From: Paratinospora sagittata | Taxonomy: Eukaryota; Streptophyta; Magnoliopsida; Ranunculales; Menispermaceae | Assembly (NCBI GenBank): GCA_035771175.1 | Contig: CM069607.1 | Coordinates: 4,866,001 to 4,930,000 of the forward strand | DNA length: 64,000 nt | Direction: 5' to 3' | Part shown: piece after piece, positions 11,663 to 23,900 of the stretch | Numbering within the stretch: position 1 is the stretch's first letter | How the letters are laid out: the number at the start of each line of letters is the position of its first letter | Notes under the pieces: generated by a model | What the model saw: the letters and a program-made list of their open reading frames with translations, nothing else | Databases searched by the model: none | Told to the model about the DNA's origin: nothing | Program-made: the position numbers and the translations under genes

Positions 11663-12182
11663 ATGAGGCAAAAATCCATCTGCTCTCTTAAATCTGTTTG
11701 TCTTTTTCACTTTGAATTTGCAGTTACCATCAGCTGGACAGGATCTGCTGATGGCACAACCATACATATAAATCCAGAAAAAGGGCACACTTTTTCTGCT
11801 CTCCTTTTGTTGATTATTCAAAATAGTGTAATAAGATCAAATCTCTCTAGACGAAACTTTATCCGAGAGGTAACTTTGATTTGAGACTTTGTGACAATTA
11901 TGTTAAGCTCCTAATCAACAAAAAATACAGTCAAATGCATGGTTCAGAACACTAGAAAGGAAATTAATAATCAAGTCAATAGACTAGAAAAAACCCATGA
12001 TATCAGTCAAAATATCTTTCCTTTTTATTCAATCCTTAATAAAATTACAACATGTTTAGTTTCAGGACTTTGCAACTATCGAAGCCGGTCAACACAACCT
12101 CCAGAGAAAAGAGCAACTATATTGTACAGGAAAATGTTACAAGAAAGAAAATAAGGTTTATCATGAGACAGAAACAAGCACG
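11663..12182. other. Shared 3' intergenic between convergent PP2C and SAC3B (left)
   Basis: 520 bp between two stop codons on opposite strands, so it holds both 3' UTRs and probably overlapping transcript ends. It is mirrored at 27539-28058 and repeated after each gypsy element (43286-43806 and 60905-61423). No additional gene is seen. Confidence 0.7.
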
Positions 12183-15100
12183 TCAAAAATAGATAGAAAG
12201 CTTTTCATCTATCATATCCTGCAACATGTTACATTTGGCCAACAATTTTCGCAACCTATCAGACTCTTTATTCTCAGCACTAGTTACTCTCATTCTTCCT
12301 GCAGAATGATGACAATTAGATAAAAGAGAATCACCTGACTCTGCGAATGATCGCTCCTCTTGTATTTTATCATCATCCTCCATAACTTCACCAGCACTAG
12401 CAATATCAAAAGCCTCATTAAGTTTGTTAATGATCCGTGAGTTAGGTTGAATAGCCACGGGTTTTGATTGCTCCCTTCCAGAAACAATGGGAATGCAGCA
12501 AATTTCAACCATTTCATCAAGAGAGAGTTGTGACAAAGCAGAAGGTGGTGGAAAATCACCTTCTAACTTAAGATTATCTGATACTTTTGAACAAGGGGAA
12601 GTTGCAATTGCACTGAACTCTCTTTCACTAAACTTCACATGCTGGCAAGATTTTCCTTCGGTCTCCAGAACATATGCCACTGAAGTGGCCCCAGTAGTCA
12701 AATTCATCAATTGCCATTGAAAAATTCGTTTGAAGATTGCTAGCCACCTTGGAATTATTCTGTACTTCATACCTTGGAGCTCAAGTCGAGCAGCCTTCTG
12801 TAGCATTACAGATGCCTCTCTAGCTGCTAGTGTCCAATCCATAATCTTACTAGAATCAACCAAATACTGAATCAAGCATAATTCAAGTTGTGATTTCTGG
12901 GTATGAATCTCCTTGCCCATATCTGAACCACAATTCAGCCAATACAAGTCGTTTGGGAAAACTGGAAGCACACAACCCTGTATGGCACTTATAATCGACT
13001 TTATTTTTACAACTGAGCTCCACCCCATACTCGGCAAAGATGACTTCACAACTTTGCGCTCGTTGCTAGACTCCTCCAATAGATATACCTCAGGGCAAGG
13101 CCAAATGCCCGGAATTTTTTCTGCTGCAGTGGCAACCTTCTCTGCAGATTGATGGAGTGCTTCATTAAAGGCCGAGATGCATTGGTTAGGAGAAATAACA
13201 GAAGCATTCATATTCTCGAGCATTTGTAATGATGAGTTTAAGTGATCCAAGACCAGATCACGTGTCTTCACACAACGAAGAACAGGTTGTAGTCGTGATT
13301 GACTTGCAAGCCACTGCAAACCCTCCACTAAACGATCATTACTAAAAAACCCATCCAAGTGTCCATGTGGATGGTTCGCAACAAGGTACAAAACAGTGAA
13401 GCTACTTACACGTGTTTTATCAATAGAGAGAAGACCGAGTCCATCAATGAGCACCTCTTCTTTGTAGGTGTCACTTACAACCAAAAGGGGCAAGTTGGAA
13501 CCTGATGGTAATGACATCAAAATATTGTGGAGTATAGTTTTTTGAAGCTCTAGAGGAATCCTTTCCGATGCAAGAAATAGAATGGCATTTGCACCACTTA
13601 CTGTGTCACATAACCTATCATGTTCTATCTCTCTAACAACTGACAAACAACAGGCTATGGAGCTATCATGGCAGCTACTAACCCAATTTTTCCATATAGA
13701 CAAGCCTGGGGAAGAATATGCCAACTCATCATCATTCTTATTGCTGACACCCATGAGCTTAGAGGACAACCACCGGCTTGCCAAACTATTAACTTGATTT
13801 CTATATCCCAACCTATCTTCTTCCATGCTTTTCATCTGAGAACAGACAATAAGCTTCCAGCAAAGGCATTTGGCATCTGGGTTTCTTTTGCTTAGTATTC
13901 CAGCAATAACTTTAGAAATGTTCAGCCTTGACCATGATCTTCCTTGCCTTTCACGTCTCTCCCTCATGGCATGGTCAATGTCAAGCTCAATAACATGGCC
14001 CAACTTCTGCACAAAATAAAACAACCACCCAAACTGAGAAAAACTAGCATCATAAAGTCCATGACAAGAACATCAATTCTAACATCATAAAGTCCATAAT
14101 GGGAACACTAATTCAACGTAATATGAGAAAACTGATAAATCATTGGGTATTTGGTTACAGCAAACCCCTTCTCCATGATTCTAGCTATGTAAAAAGAGAT
14201 AATGGTTCAAAAAGGTGATGGAGAACTAAAACATGATGGAAACTTACAGTATTGATTTTTCCAATTGGCAACCCCAGTGATAAAGAACTTAGTGCAGCAC
14301 TAGCTGCCAACTGTCGCAGCTCCCGCAGTTCTTTCTGCTTAGAAGATTGCCGCTTCCATATCCTTAATGCAAAGCAAAAGGAAACAGTGAATACAACACC
14401 CCCAATTTACAGTAACAACTAAAATAAGATACTAACCTCAGGATAAGCTTAAGTTTTGCTGTGGCAGCATCATTTCTCTGTTGAACCACCATATCTTCTT
14501 CATTATCTATTTCTTGTTGAATCATTGCTTCTTTGTCTTCTACATTCTGATGAGAAATAATAGTTTCCCCAACTGCTTTGGATTCAACTGCTACTCTATG
14601 AGGAGCAGAATTCAGCAGCACAGATTCAAAATAGGACCCATCAGAACTATCAATTTGTGGAGCTCCTTTTGCCACAGTTTCTTGAGAAATGCACGGCACA
14701 CTAGATTGTATATTCTTCTCTAGAGAGTAATTACGAAGTGCTTGACGAGTCATCTGACCCATCTTTCCAACCTTAGCCGGTGTAGGTTGTCGAAAATGAG
14801 ATACTGATGGGACATTAACGGATGCTATATCCACTTCAGCCGCATGATGGTCACTCTCAACCCTTTTAGCAGTTGTCAATGGCATTTCAAAAATAGGATG
14901 TACTGGCAAGCCATCTATAGGAGTGGTATGTTTTTCATGATCAGTCATTTCTTCATCAGCACGAAACAGTTCTTCTGCTTCAACAAAGCGTACAGAGGAA
15001 GGCTTGTGTTTATCCATCTTAACAGAGAAAGCCTGTTTGGCTTGATCAGCAGGCTGTACTAACTCAACAGTAGAAGAAACATCTTTAATAATCATTTTTG

Positions 15101-18100
15101 ACTTCTTCAGATGAACTAGCTGGGAGCACTTGGTGAGGTAATCTTTGTCACTGTTAAGAAACGGGCCTTCCTTAACCATATATGGTTCTTCAAATTCCTT
15201 TATCAAAAAACCATGATATTCTAAAAGGCTCTCAATGTCTTCTCCCTGCTTTCAACAAATAACTGATAAGTTGCAGTAAACGTGCCAAGGAGTCCCATTG
15301 AAAAAGATAAAACTGAGAAAACTGAACAAAGGATATGCACAATACCTCCATTCCCAACCATTTTGTAATGTGAGAAATAGGGATTCCTTGGTTACTCTGT
15401 AAACCACCATGTAGAGAGACAAGTGCTTGGGTTCGCAACTGATCGATAGAGAGCACATATAAGTTTCATTATTCACAGTAAAATTAAAGTAGCACTGTGT
15501 ACTACGTTACAAACACATTCACATTCAATGGAGAATGTTTTAAAAATAAGTAGCAAGATATGCAATGATTGCAATTGGAGCAGCCACTAGGATCAGCTAA
15601 AAGGACCAAATAAAACAAAGTTCGGTTCCCTTTAGATGTGAGACTGTAATTAAGATGCATTGTAACGCATGCTTTTAGAGAACTAACAATTGACAAAATT
15701 GGTTGTAACTTGTAAGAGACCAGAAGAAAATATGAGAGGTTATAATGGATGCAATAATGAGATTATAAATAAGCATTCTTAGGTGGAGAGTTCACGTAAG
15801 TTGCTATCTCCACATAGCATGACCTCAAAGATATATTACGTAAGGAGCAAAGTTGAACAGGTAAAGATGGAATTAGACCACACTTGTTAGGAGAACCAGG
15901 TGGAACGGTCTTTGGTACCTTAGTAAAATGGGCATGCATCAAGCATGCTTGAAGATAGGTCGCCTTCCTTGCCAGCCGAAAGAAGGCAATAAAGTTACCT
16001 GTTCTGCAAGCTCTGCAAGTGAAGAGTAGTTTCATCAATTAGAATATGCCAACACTCCAGAAAGAATATATATAAAAAATAAAAAAATAAAAAAAGAGAA
16101 GAAGGATTATTAACAATAGAATACCTAGCTACATCTCGAGCAAATAAAATTTCTGGAGTTTGTCTTATTTCTTGAGACATCTTTGCAAGATCAAGAGACA
16201 GCTCTGCAGGTTCAACCTGAGAAAAACACATTAAATTAATAGACAGCACTCGAGGTGAAAGTTGCCACAAAGTTACATCACCAAGAAAGACAATTTACCT
16301 TGTATCCAGGATGCTTGTCCAGCTTGAGAAGTGCATAATATCCTCGAAACTCTTCCTCCGAAGGCACACTGATTCCATTTTTCTTGTGATCATCATACAT
16401 TTGGAATAATTCAACTGATGTCTTATTCATCTGCTCAATGTTGAGGTGCGCATCAAATCCCTCAGAGAAGCCCTCTCCTTTCGTGTATTCACATAATTCA
16501 TGCATGGCTATAACATGGAATCTTATCTGGAATAAGGAAATGAACAAGACAATTTATACTCAAGGATCAAAGATCAAATATCAATATGATTCTTAGCCTC
16601 TCTAAGTTAAAAACAAAATGAACAAAACAGATTTGCAACAATCAAAGACACCTAATGATATTATCTTCTATCAAATAAAGAGTAATTCCCTAGGATGGAA
16701 TAATTGGAATTTGGAAAGAACCTCTATTCCTAGCGTTCAATATGTACAATGCAAGAAGCTGACTTGAGCCCCTCATGTAATCATATCCTTACAGAACTTA
16801 AAGTGATTAAAAGATCATGGTCCTTAATAAGATTAATCAGAGTTACCGTCTGAGATAATGCTCATTGATCAAACTGTTAAGGTCGCTCACTAGAAGACAT
16901 CTGGCACCTTCAGCAAAGATATCCAAAAGAGATATTTTGAATGAGCAGCTTGGACTCACACTTAATCACCCAATACATGCTATAGTAGACAAAGTTGTAA
17001 ATCACATTCAATGACAATGGTTGAAGCATAAATGCTTAGGATTTATAAACATAAGGTAAACAAAATACCATTTGCTCCAACATAGTTATGGCCTCTTGAT
17101 TAAAAATATGTTGCATCCTCAGGTCCATCCTTATTGCCCGCATCCTATCCCACAAAAAGTTGTACATGCCCAAAAAACTGTCATCATAGGGTTGATCCAG
17201 CAGAGCCAGAAGATAGTCCATTGTCTTCTGCAAGACTAGCATAGGTCTTATCAAGTCCGCTTCCCTCTCGGCCATCCTATTATACTGCATGCATCAGATA
17301 AGAACTTCCATCATGCTTCCTGTTATGTTTGGAGAAAGATAATTTCAGAACATACAAATTCTACTTGATACTTGACAGGGAAATTCCCGTACAAGAATCA
17401 CAAAGCTACCTTCTTTACTGCGAGGGATTTGCTTGTTAGATTTCTATCTCCATCCAACCGTTCGTACTTGTCCAGATCTCCTTTCCTTTCACGTTCATCT
17501 CTTTCAGATTCTGAAAAATAGATCAAGAATGCAGAACCATCACAGGAGATTAACCAAATCTTCAATATTCTTAGAAAAATCCAAGAAACAAAAAAACAAG
17601 GAATAACTTCTGCACACTGGACATAAATTACATGACATCCGGGTCAAAATGAGTGTAGATGCTTCATTTTACTTTTCTTGAAAGACATGAACTAAGCTCA
17701 AGCTTGCGAAAACAACACCGTAAAGGAGAATAACATCTAAGATGAAGAGATCAATATACCTGGACACATATCGGGGCATAAGCCAATTATAACACTTGAT
17801 GACTCCAAACCATCATAATCATTTGACATAAAATCCCCAGTGGCTTCCATGGGCTGATCGGCAACAATCTTACGCCTCTCTACCAAAGCCTGATCCTGCC
17901 TGTTTCCAGAAGATTTCCGTTTCATGTGATCATGATTATTTTGAACTGGTTGGCTAAGTTCAACACTGAATCGGGCCAATCTCTTTGCCTTTGCTTGCAT
18001 TTCTCTACATTTTAGAATTAATAAAGAATAAATGGAACAGAATTCATACAGAATGGAACAGGAGTGATACAAATATAAAATATGAACTCAACATTTTACC

Positions 18101-18785
18101 GTTCAGAATCCAATTCGGTTGAGTAGGACTTTCCCAACAAAACTTCATCAGCAGATGCTGGAGGAGGCGACCTTGTCCTTTTGGGAACTTGAGAGTTCAT
18201 AAATTTCGGTTTGGCACCTTCAGCACCGATACGTGAAAATGGGGTCAATTGAATTTGTGAACTTGCATTTTTTTCCAACAAGCTTGACCTATTACCTAAT
18301 CTTGGAAGAGATATGGCAGCCCTGGAAAAGGAAATACCAGATGAGATTCGCTTAGAGAAAAAGAAATAACAAGAAATCCAAGGCTATTGACTTTGAGGAA
18401 AGAAAGAAATAAATAAATAAATAAAATCTGCTGTCTCACCTGTCACCTTGGCTGGGATTGGGATGAGAATCCCCTGAGACAACTTTGGTCGAAGAGGACA
18501 AAGGTGGGGATCTGGCCCGTTGGGGGGCTTGAATGTTGGAAAACTCAGTAGGTGACCTGATTATAAAGAAATGGACTTGATCGAAGAAACGATTAAAGAA
18601 AGAATAGGGAATCGAAGAGGAGAGAAGAAGAAGTACCTTGGAGATCGTTGTGGTGGAGGCGCATCGTTGTTGAAAGCGAATGGTGGTGTTGGTGTTGGTG
18701 GAGAAGTAGTAGAACCAGAAAAACTCCCGAAGACGGGCTGGGGTCTTGAAGGTCCTGAATTCTTGCTGAACGCCCCAAACGCCAT
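12183..18785 (-). CDS. SAC3B: SAC3 family protein B-like, TREX-2 scaffold (left copy)
   Basis: SAC3/GANP-domain protein. In the family it scaffolds the TREX-2 complex (with THP1, DSS1, SUS1/ENY2 and centrin) at nuclear pores for mRNA export. The 13 coding exons, in transcript order, are 18637-18785, 18440-18556, 18100-18321, 17760-18004, 17410-17510, 17069-17284, 16299-16526, 16125-16216, 15919-16012, 15346-15438, 14437-15245, 14248-14362 and 12183-14006. Together they give 4305 nt, 1434 residues, with no frame break. The N terminus has FG-type motifs (AFGAF, VFGSF). The SAC3/GANP core runs from MCPESERDERER (about 243) to about residue 540. The C-terminal 600 residues lie in one large exon and end in a short coiled segment. 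The protein is shorter than Arabidopsis SAC3B as I recall it. It differs from the right copy at a dozen or so residues. Confidence 0.93.
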
Positions 18786-19618
18786 TAACGCATCTCACAC
18801 TTTCGCACTTGTTTCTGAAATGCAACCCTTTTTTCTTTAACCACACCGCTCGAAGAAGATGATCGGGTGATCCAGCCTTCCGGAGCTTATACAAATAACC
18901 GTAAGGGAGCGTTTGAAAGGGGTCATCTATCGAAGGAGATGGGTAGCGTTCTTTTCCATAAAAAGAAGCGAGACCCCAAGCATACGGTAGCATGTGGTGG
19001 GTGACCTTTGTATTTTTATGGTTTAATTCGGGTTGAATTAAAGTGAATTAGTCTCGAAAAAAGACACCACCAAATAAAGGAATAAATCAATGTGATACAA
19101 TAGCAAAGAAAATGAACTACACATCTAAAGATTTTTCAAAAGAAAACAAGCACAGCAAAAATGAACTCTCCACATCAGAACAGTAGAAGAGTTTCAATTT
19201 CCAGACTCAAATTTCAGTCAGCAGCCGATCCTCAAAACGACACAACTCAGGGAATTCAAATACAACAAAAGAATCCAAAATCCAACCTGAATACAAATCA
19301 TTTCTCAAACAACCAAACCAATTCAAACCAATCAAGCGCAGAAGTAGTCCACATCGAATAGCTCAACAAGATTAGGGTTTTTACGAACCATAAACATCCA
19401 AGGCAAACCTAATAGTCCAAACTCTGAATCTAAACCACACTAAACGATCATTCAAACAAAAAAGAAAAGAAAAAAAAAAATCCTCACAACAACCTAATCA
19501 TCACAAGAACAATCCTTACTCTAGAAATTCGAATGTTAGACAACAAAGCAAGAAAAACAACCGATCAATTTGAGTACAGACTAAATAAAGAAAAACACAG
19601 GCATGATTGGAGAGCTAC

Positions 19619-20102
19619 CTGAGATCGAAAGCGTTGATCAGGGAAATCGAACGGAAAAAACCAGCGAAGAGAGAATAGAATTGGCTTCCTTGTTATTGTT
19701 TTGTAGTTACATACTCATATATGTTTCATTAAATATTAACAATTTTTCGTTAATTAATTATTTTTAATTTAATTATTTTTAATTTTATTAAAAATAATAA
19801 AATTAATTGTGATAAAAAAATAATAATAAAATAAATTTTAAAATTAAGTTTATTATTTAAATAAAAAACACTTTATTATTTGAAAGTTATTTTTTAATAT
19901 GTTTAATAATGAATTTTTATTATTTATTATATTAATAAAAATTAATTTTATTTATATTTTATAATAAAAATTAATATTATTTCAACGTACGTTGAAACAT
20001 ATATGAGTATGTAACTACAAAACAAAAACAAGGAAGCCAATTCTATTCTCTCTTCGCTGGTTTTTTCCGTTCGATTTCCCTGATCAACGCTTTCGATCTC
20101 AG
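19619..20102. promoter_or_regulatory. Shared bidirectional promoter region at the palindrome centre
   Basis: The two SAC3B genes face away from each other here. Each has a probable non-coding first exon ending in CAG at a GTAGCT donor (after 20102 on +, mirrored at 19619 on -), and a likely acceptor TTTCAG just before 20907 (mirror 18814). Between the arms lies a unique 264-bp spacer (19729-19992), extremely AT-rich, with a perfect 18-bp palindrome TTTCAACGTACGTTGAAA at 19980-19997 straddling its right edge. Promoter activity is inferred from position only. Confidence 0.55.
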
Positions 20103-20935
20103 GTAGCTCTCCAATCATGCCTGTGTTTTTCTTTATTTAGTCTGTACTCAAATTGATCGGTTTTTTTTCTTGCTTTGTTGTCTAACATTCGAATTTCTAG
20201 AGTAAGGATTGTTCTTGTGATGATTAGGTTGTTGTGAGGATTTTTTTTTTTCTTTTCTTTTTTGTTTGAATGATCGTTTAGTGTGGTTTAGATTCAGAGT
20301 TTGGACTATTAGGTTTGCCTTGGATGTTTATGGTTCGTAAAAACCCTAATCTTGTTGAGCTATTCGATGTGGACTACTTCTGCGCTTGATTGGTTTGAAT
20401 TGGTTTGGTTGTTTGAGAAATGATTTGTATTCAGGTTGGATTTTGGATTCTTTTGTTGTATTTGAATTCCCTGAGTTGTGTCGTTTTGAGGATCGGCTGC
20501 TGACTGAAATTTGAGTCTGGAAATTGAAACTCTTCTACTGTTCTGATGTGGAGAGTTCATTTTTGCTGTGCTTGTTTTCTTTTGAAAAATCTTTAGATGT
20601 GTAGTTCATTTTCTTTGCTATTGTATCACATTGATTTATTCCTTTATTTGGTGGTGTCTTTTTTCGAGACTAATTCACTTTAATTCAACCCGAATTAAAC
20701 CATAAAAATACAAAGGTCACCCACCACATGCTACCGTATGCTTGGGGTCTCGCTTCTTTTTATGGAAAAGAACGCTACCCATCTCCTTCGATAGATGACC
20801 CCTTTCAAACGCTCCCTTACGGTTATTTGTATAAGCTCCGGAAGGCTGGATCACCCGATCATCTTCTTCGAGCGGTGTGGTTAAAGAAAAAAGGGTTGCA
20901 TTTCAGAAACAAGTGCGAAAGTGTGAGATGCGTTA

Positions 20936-23900
20936 ATGGCGTTTGGGACGTTCAGCAAGAATTCAGGACCTTCAAGACCCCAGCCCGTCTTCGGGAGTTT
21001 TTCTGGTTCTACTACTTCTCCACCAACACCAACACCACCATTCGCTTTCAACAACGATGCGCCTCCACCACAACGATCTCCAAGGTATTTCTTCTTCTCT
21101 CCTCTTCGATTCCCTATTCTTTCTTTAATCGTTTCTTCGATCAAGTCCATTTCTTTATAATCAGGTCACCTACTGAGTTTTCCAACATTCAAGCCCCCCA
21201 ACGGGCCAGATCCCCACCTTTGTCCTCTTCGACCAAAGTTGTCTCAGGGGATTCTCATCCCAATCCCAGCCAAGGTGACAGGTGAAACAGCAGATTTTAT
21301 TTATTTATTTTTTTCTTTCTTTCCTCAAAGTCAATAGCCTTGGATTTCTTGTTATTTCTTTTTCTCTAAGCGAATCTCATCTGGTATTTCCTTTTCCAGG
21401 GCTGCCATATCTCTTCCAAGATTAGGTAATAGGTCAAGCTTGTTGGAAAAAAATGCAAGTTCACAAATTCAATTGACCCCATTTTCACGTATCGGTGCTG
21501 AAGGTGCCAAACCGAAATTTATGAACTCTCAAGTTCCCAAAAGGACAAGGTCGCCTCCTCCAGCATCTGCTGATGAAGTTTTGTTGGGAAAGTCCTACTC
21601 AACCGAATTGGATTCTGAACGGTAAAATGTTGAGTTCATATTTTATATTTGTATCACTCCTGTTCCATTCTGTATGAATTCTGTTCCATTTATTCTTTAT
21701 TAATTCTAAAATGTAGAGAAATGCAAGCAAAGGCAAAGAGATTGGCCCGATTCAGTGTTGAACTTAGCCAACCAGTTCAAAATAATCATGATCACATGAA
21801 ACGCAAATCTTCTGGAAACAGGCAGGATCAGGCTTTGGTAGAGAGGCGTAAGATTGTTGCCGATCAGCCCATGGAAGCCACTGGGGATTTTATGTCAAAT
21901 GATTATGATGGTTTGGAGTCATCAAGTGTTATAATTGGCTTATGCCCCGATATGTGTCCAGGTATATTGATCTCTTCATCTTAGATGTTATTCTCCTTTA
22001 CGGTGTTGTTTTCGCAAGCTTGAGCTTAGTTCATGTCTTTCAAGAAAAGTAAAATGAAGCATCTACACTCATTTTGACCCGGATGTCATGTAATTTATGT
22101 CCAGTGTGCAGAAGTTATTCCTTGTTTTTTTGTTTCTTGGATTTTTCTAAGAATATTGAAGATTTGGTTAATCTCCTGTGATGGTTCTGCATTCTTGATC
22201 TATTTTTCAGAATCTGAAAGAGATGAACGTGAAAGGAAAGGAGATCTGGACAAGTACGAACGGTTGGATGGAGATAGAAATCTAACAAGCAAATCCCTCG
22301 CAGTAAAGAAGGTAGCTTTGTGATTCTTGTACGGGAATTTCCCTGTCAAGTATCAAGTAGAATTTGTATGTTCTGAAATTATCTTTCTCCAAACATAACA
22401 GGAAGCATGATGGAAGTTCTTATCTGATGCATACAGTATAATAGGATGGCCGAGAGGGAAGCAGACTTGATAAGACCTATGCTAGTCTTGCAGAAGACAA
22501 TGGACTATCTTCTGGCTCTGCTGGATCAACCCTATGATGACAGTTTTTTGGGCATGTACAACTTTTTGTGGGATAGGATGCGGGCAATAAGGATGGACCT
22601 GAGGATGCAACATATTTTTAATCAAGGGGCCATAACTATGTTGGAGCAAATGGTATTTTGTTTACCTTATGTTTATAAATCCTAAGCATTTATGCTTCAA
22701 CCATTGTCATTGAATGTGATTTACAACTTTGTCTACTATAGCATGTATTGGGTGATTAAGTGTGAGTCCAAGCTGCTCATTCAAAATATCTCTTTTGGAT
22801 ATCTTTGCTGAAGGTGCCAGATGTCTTCTAGTGAGCGACCTTAACAGTTTGATCAATGAGCATTATCTCAGACGGTAACTCTGATTAATCTTATTAAGGA
22901 CCATGATCTTTTAATCACTTTAAGTTCTGTTAGGATATGATTACATGAGGGGCTCAAGTCAGCTTCTTGCATTGTACATATTGAACGCTAGGAATAGAGG
23001 TTCTTTCCAAATTCCTATTATTCCATCCTAGGGAATTACTCTTTATTTGATAGAAGATAATATCATTAGGTGTCTTTGATTGTTGCAAATCTGTTTTGTT
23101 CATTTTGTTTTTAACTTAGAGAGGCTAAGAATCAGATTGATATTTGATCTTTGATCCTTGAGTATAAATTGTCTTGTTCATTTCCTTATTCCAGATAAGA
23201 TTCCATGTTATAGCCATGCATGAATTATGTGAATACACGAAAGGAGAGGGCTTCTCTGAGGGATTTGATGCGCACCTCAACATTGAGCAGATGAATAAGA
23301 CATCAGTTGAATTATTCCAAATGTATGATGATCACAAGAAAAATGGAATCAGTGGGCCTTCGGAGGAAGAGTTTCGAGGATATTTTGCACTTCTCAAGCT
23401 GGACAAGCATCCTGGATACAAGGTAAATTGTCTTTCTTGGTGATGTAACTTTGTGGCAACTTTCACCTCGAGTGCTGTCTATTAATTTAATGTGTTTTTC
23501 TCAGGTTGAACCTGCAGAGCTGTCTCTTGATCTTGCAAAGATGTCTCCAGAAATAAGACAAACTCCAGAAATTTTATTTGCTCGAGATGTAGCTAGGTAT
23601 TCTATTGTTAATAATCCTTCTTCTCTTTTTTTATTTTTTTATTTTTTATATATATTCTTTCTGGAGTGTTGGCATATTCTAATTGATGAAACTACTCTTC
23701 ACTTGCAGAGCTTGCAGAACAGGTAACTTTATTGCCTTCTTTCGGCTGGCAAGGAAGGCGACCTATCTTCAAGCATGCTTGATGCATGCCCATTTTACTA
23801 AGGTACCAAAGACCGTTCCACCTGGTTCTCCTAACAAGTGTGGTCTAATTCCATCTTTACCTGTTCAACTTTGCTCCTTACGTAATATATCTTTGAGGTC

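Larger units (their letters stand above)
9983..19728. repeat. Left arm of ~9.74-kb inverted repeat (palindrome)
   Basis: This arm is the reverse complement of 19993-29731. Paired coordinates add to 39721 continuously from 11663 to the spacer and to 39723 further out. So there is no net length change over more than 8 kb and only a 2-bp shift beyond. Every gene and intron is mirrored. Differences are scattered single bases. The outermost ~40 bp (9983-10021) match poorly; CATGTTGT is shared at the edge. Confidence 0.95.

Noticed and set aside
12290..13895. Open frames antisense to or out of frame with SAC3B exon 13 (and mirror 25826-27431)
   Set aside because: They overlap a strongly supported 1824-nt coding exon and appear in both arms only because the arms are copies.
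18436..18993. 185-codon frame spanning SAC3B exons 1-2 (mirror 20728-21285)
   Set aside because: Out of phase with the FG-containing SAC3B start in exon 1. Its 3' part is SAC3B exon 2 read after an unspliced intron.
19161..19361. 66-codon Asn/Gln-rich frame and its mirror at 20360-20560
   Set aside because: Antisense to the probable 5' UTR intron of SAC3B, low complexity, no family.
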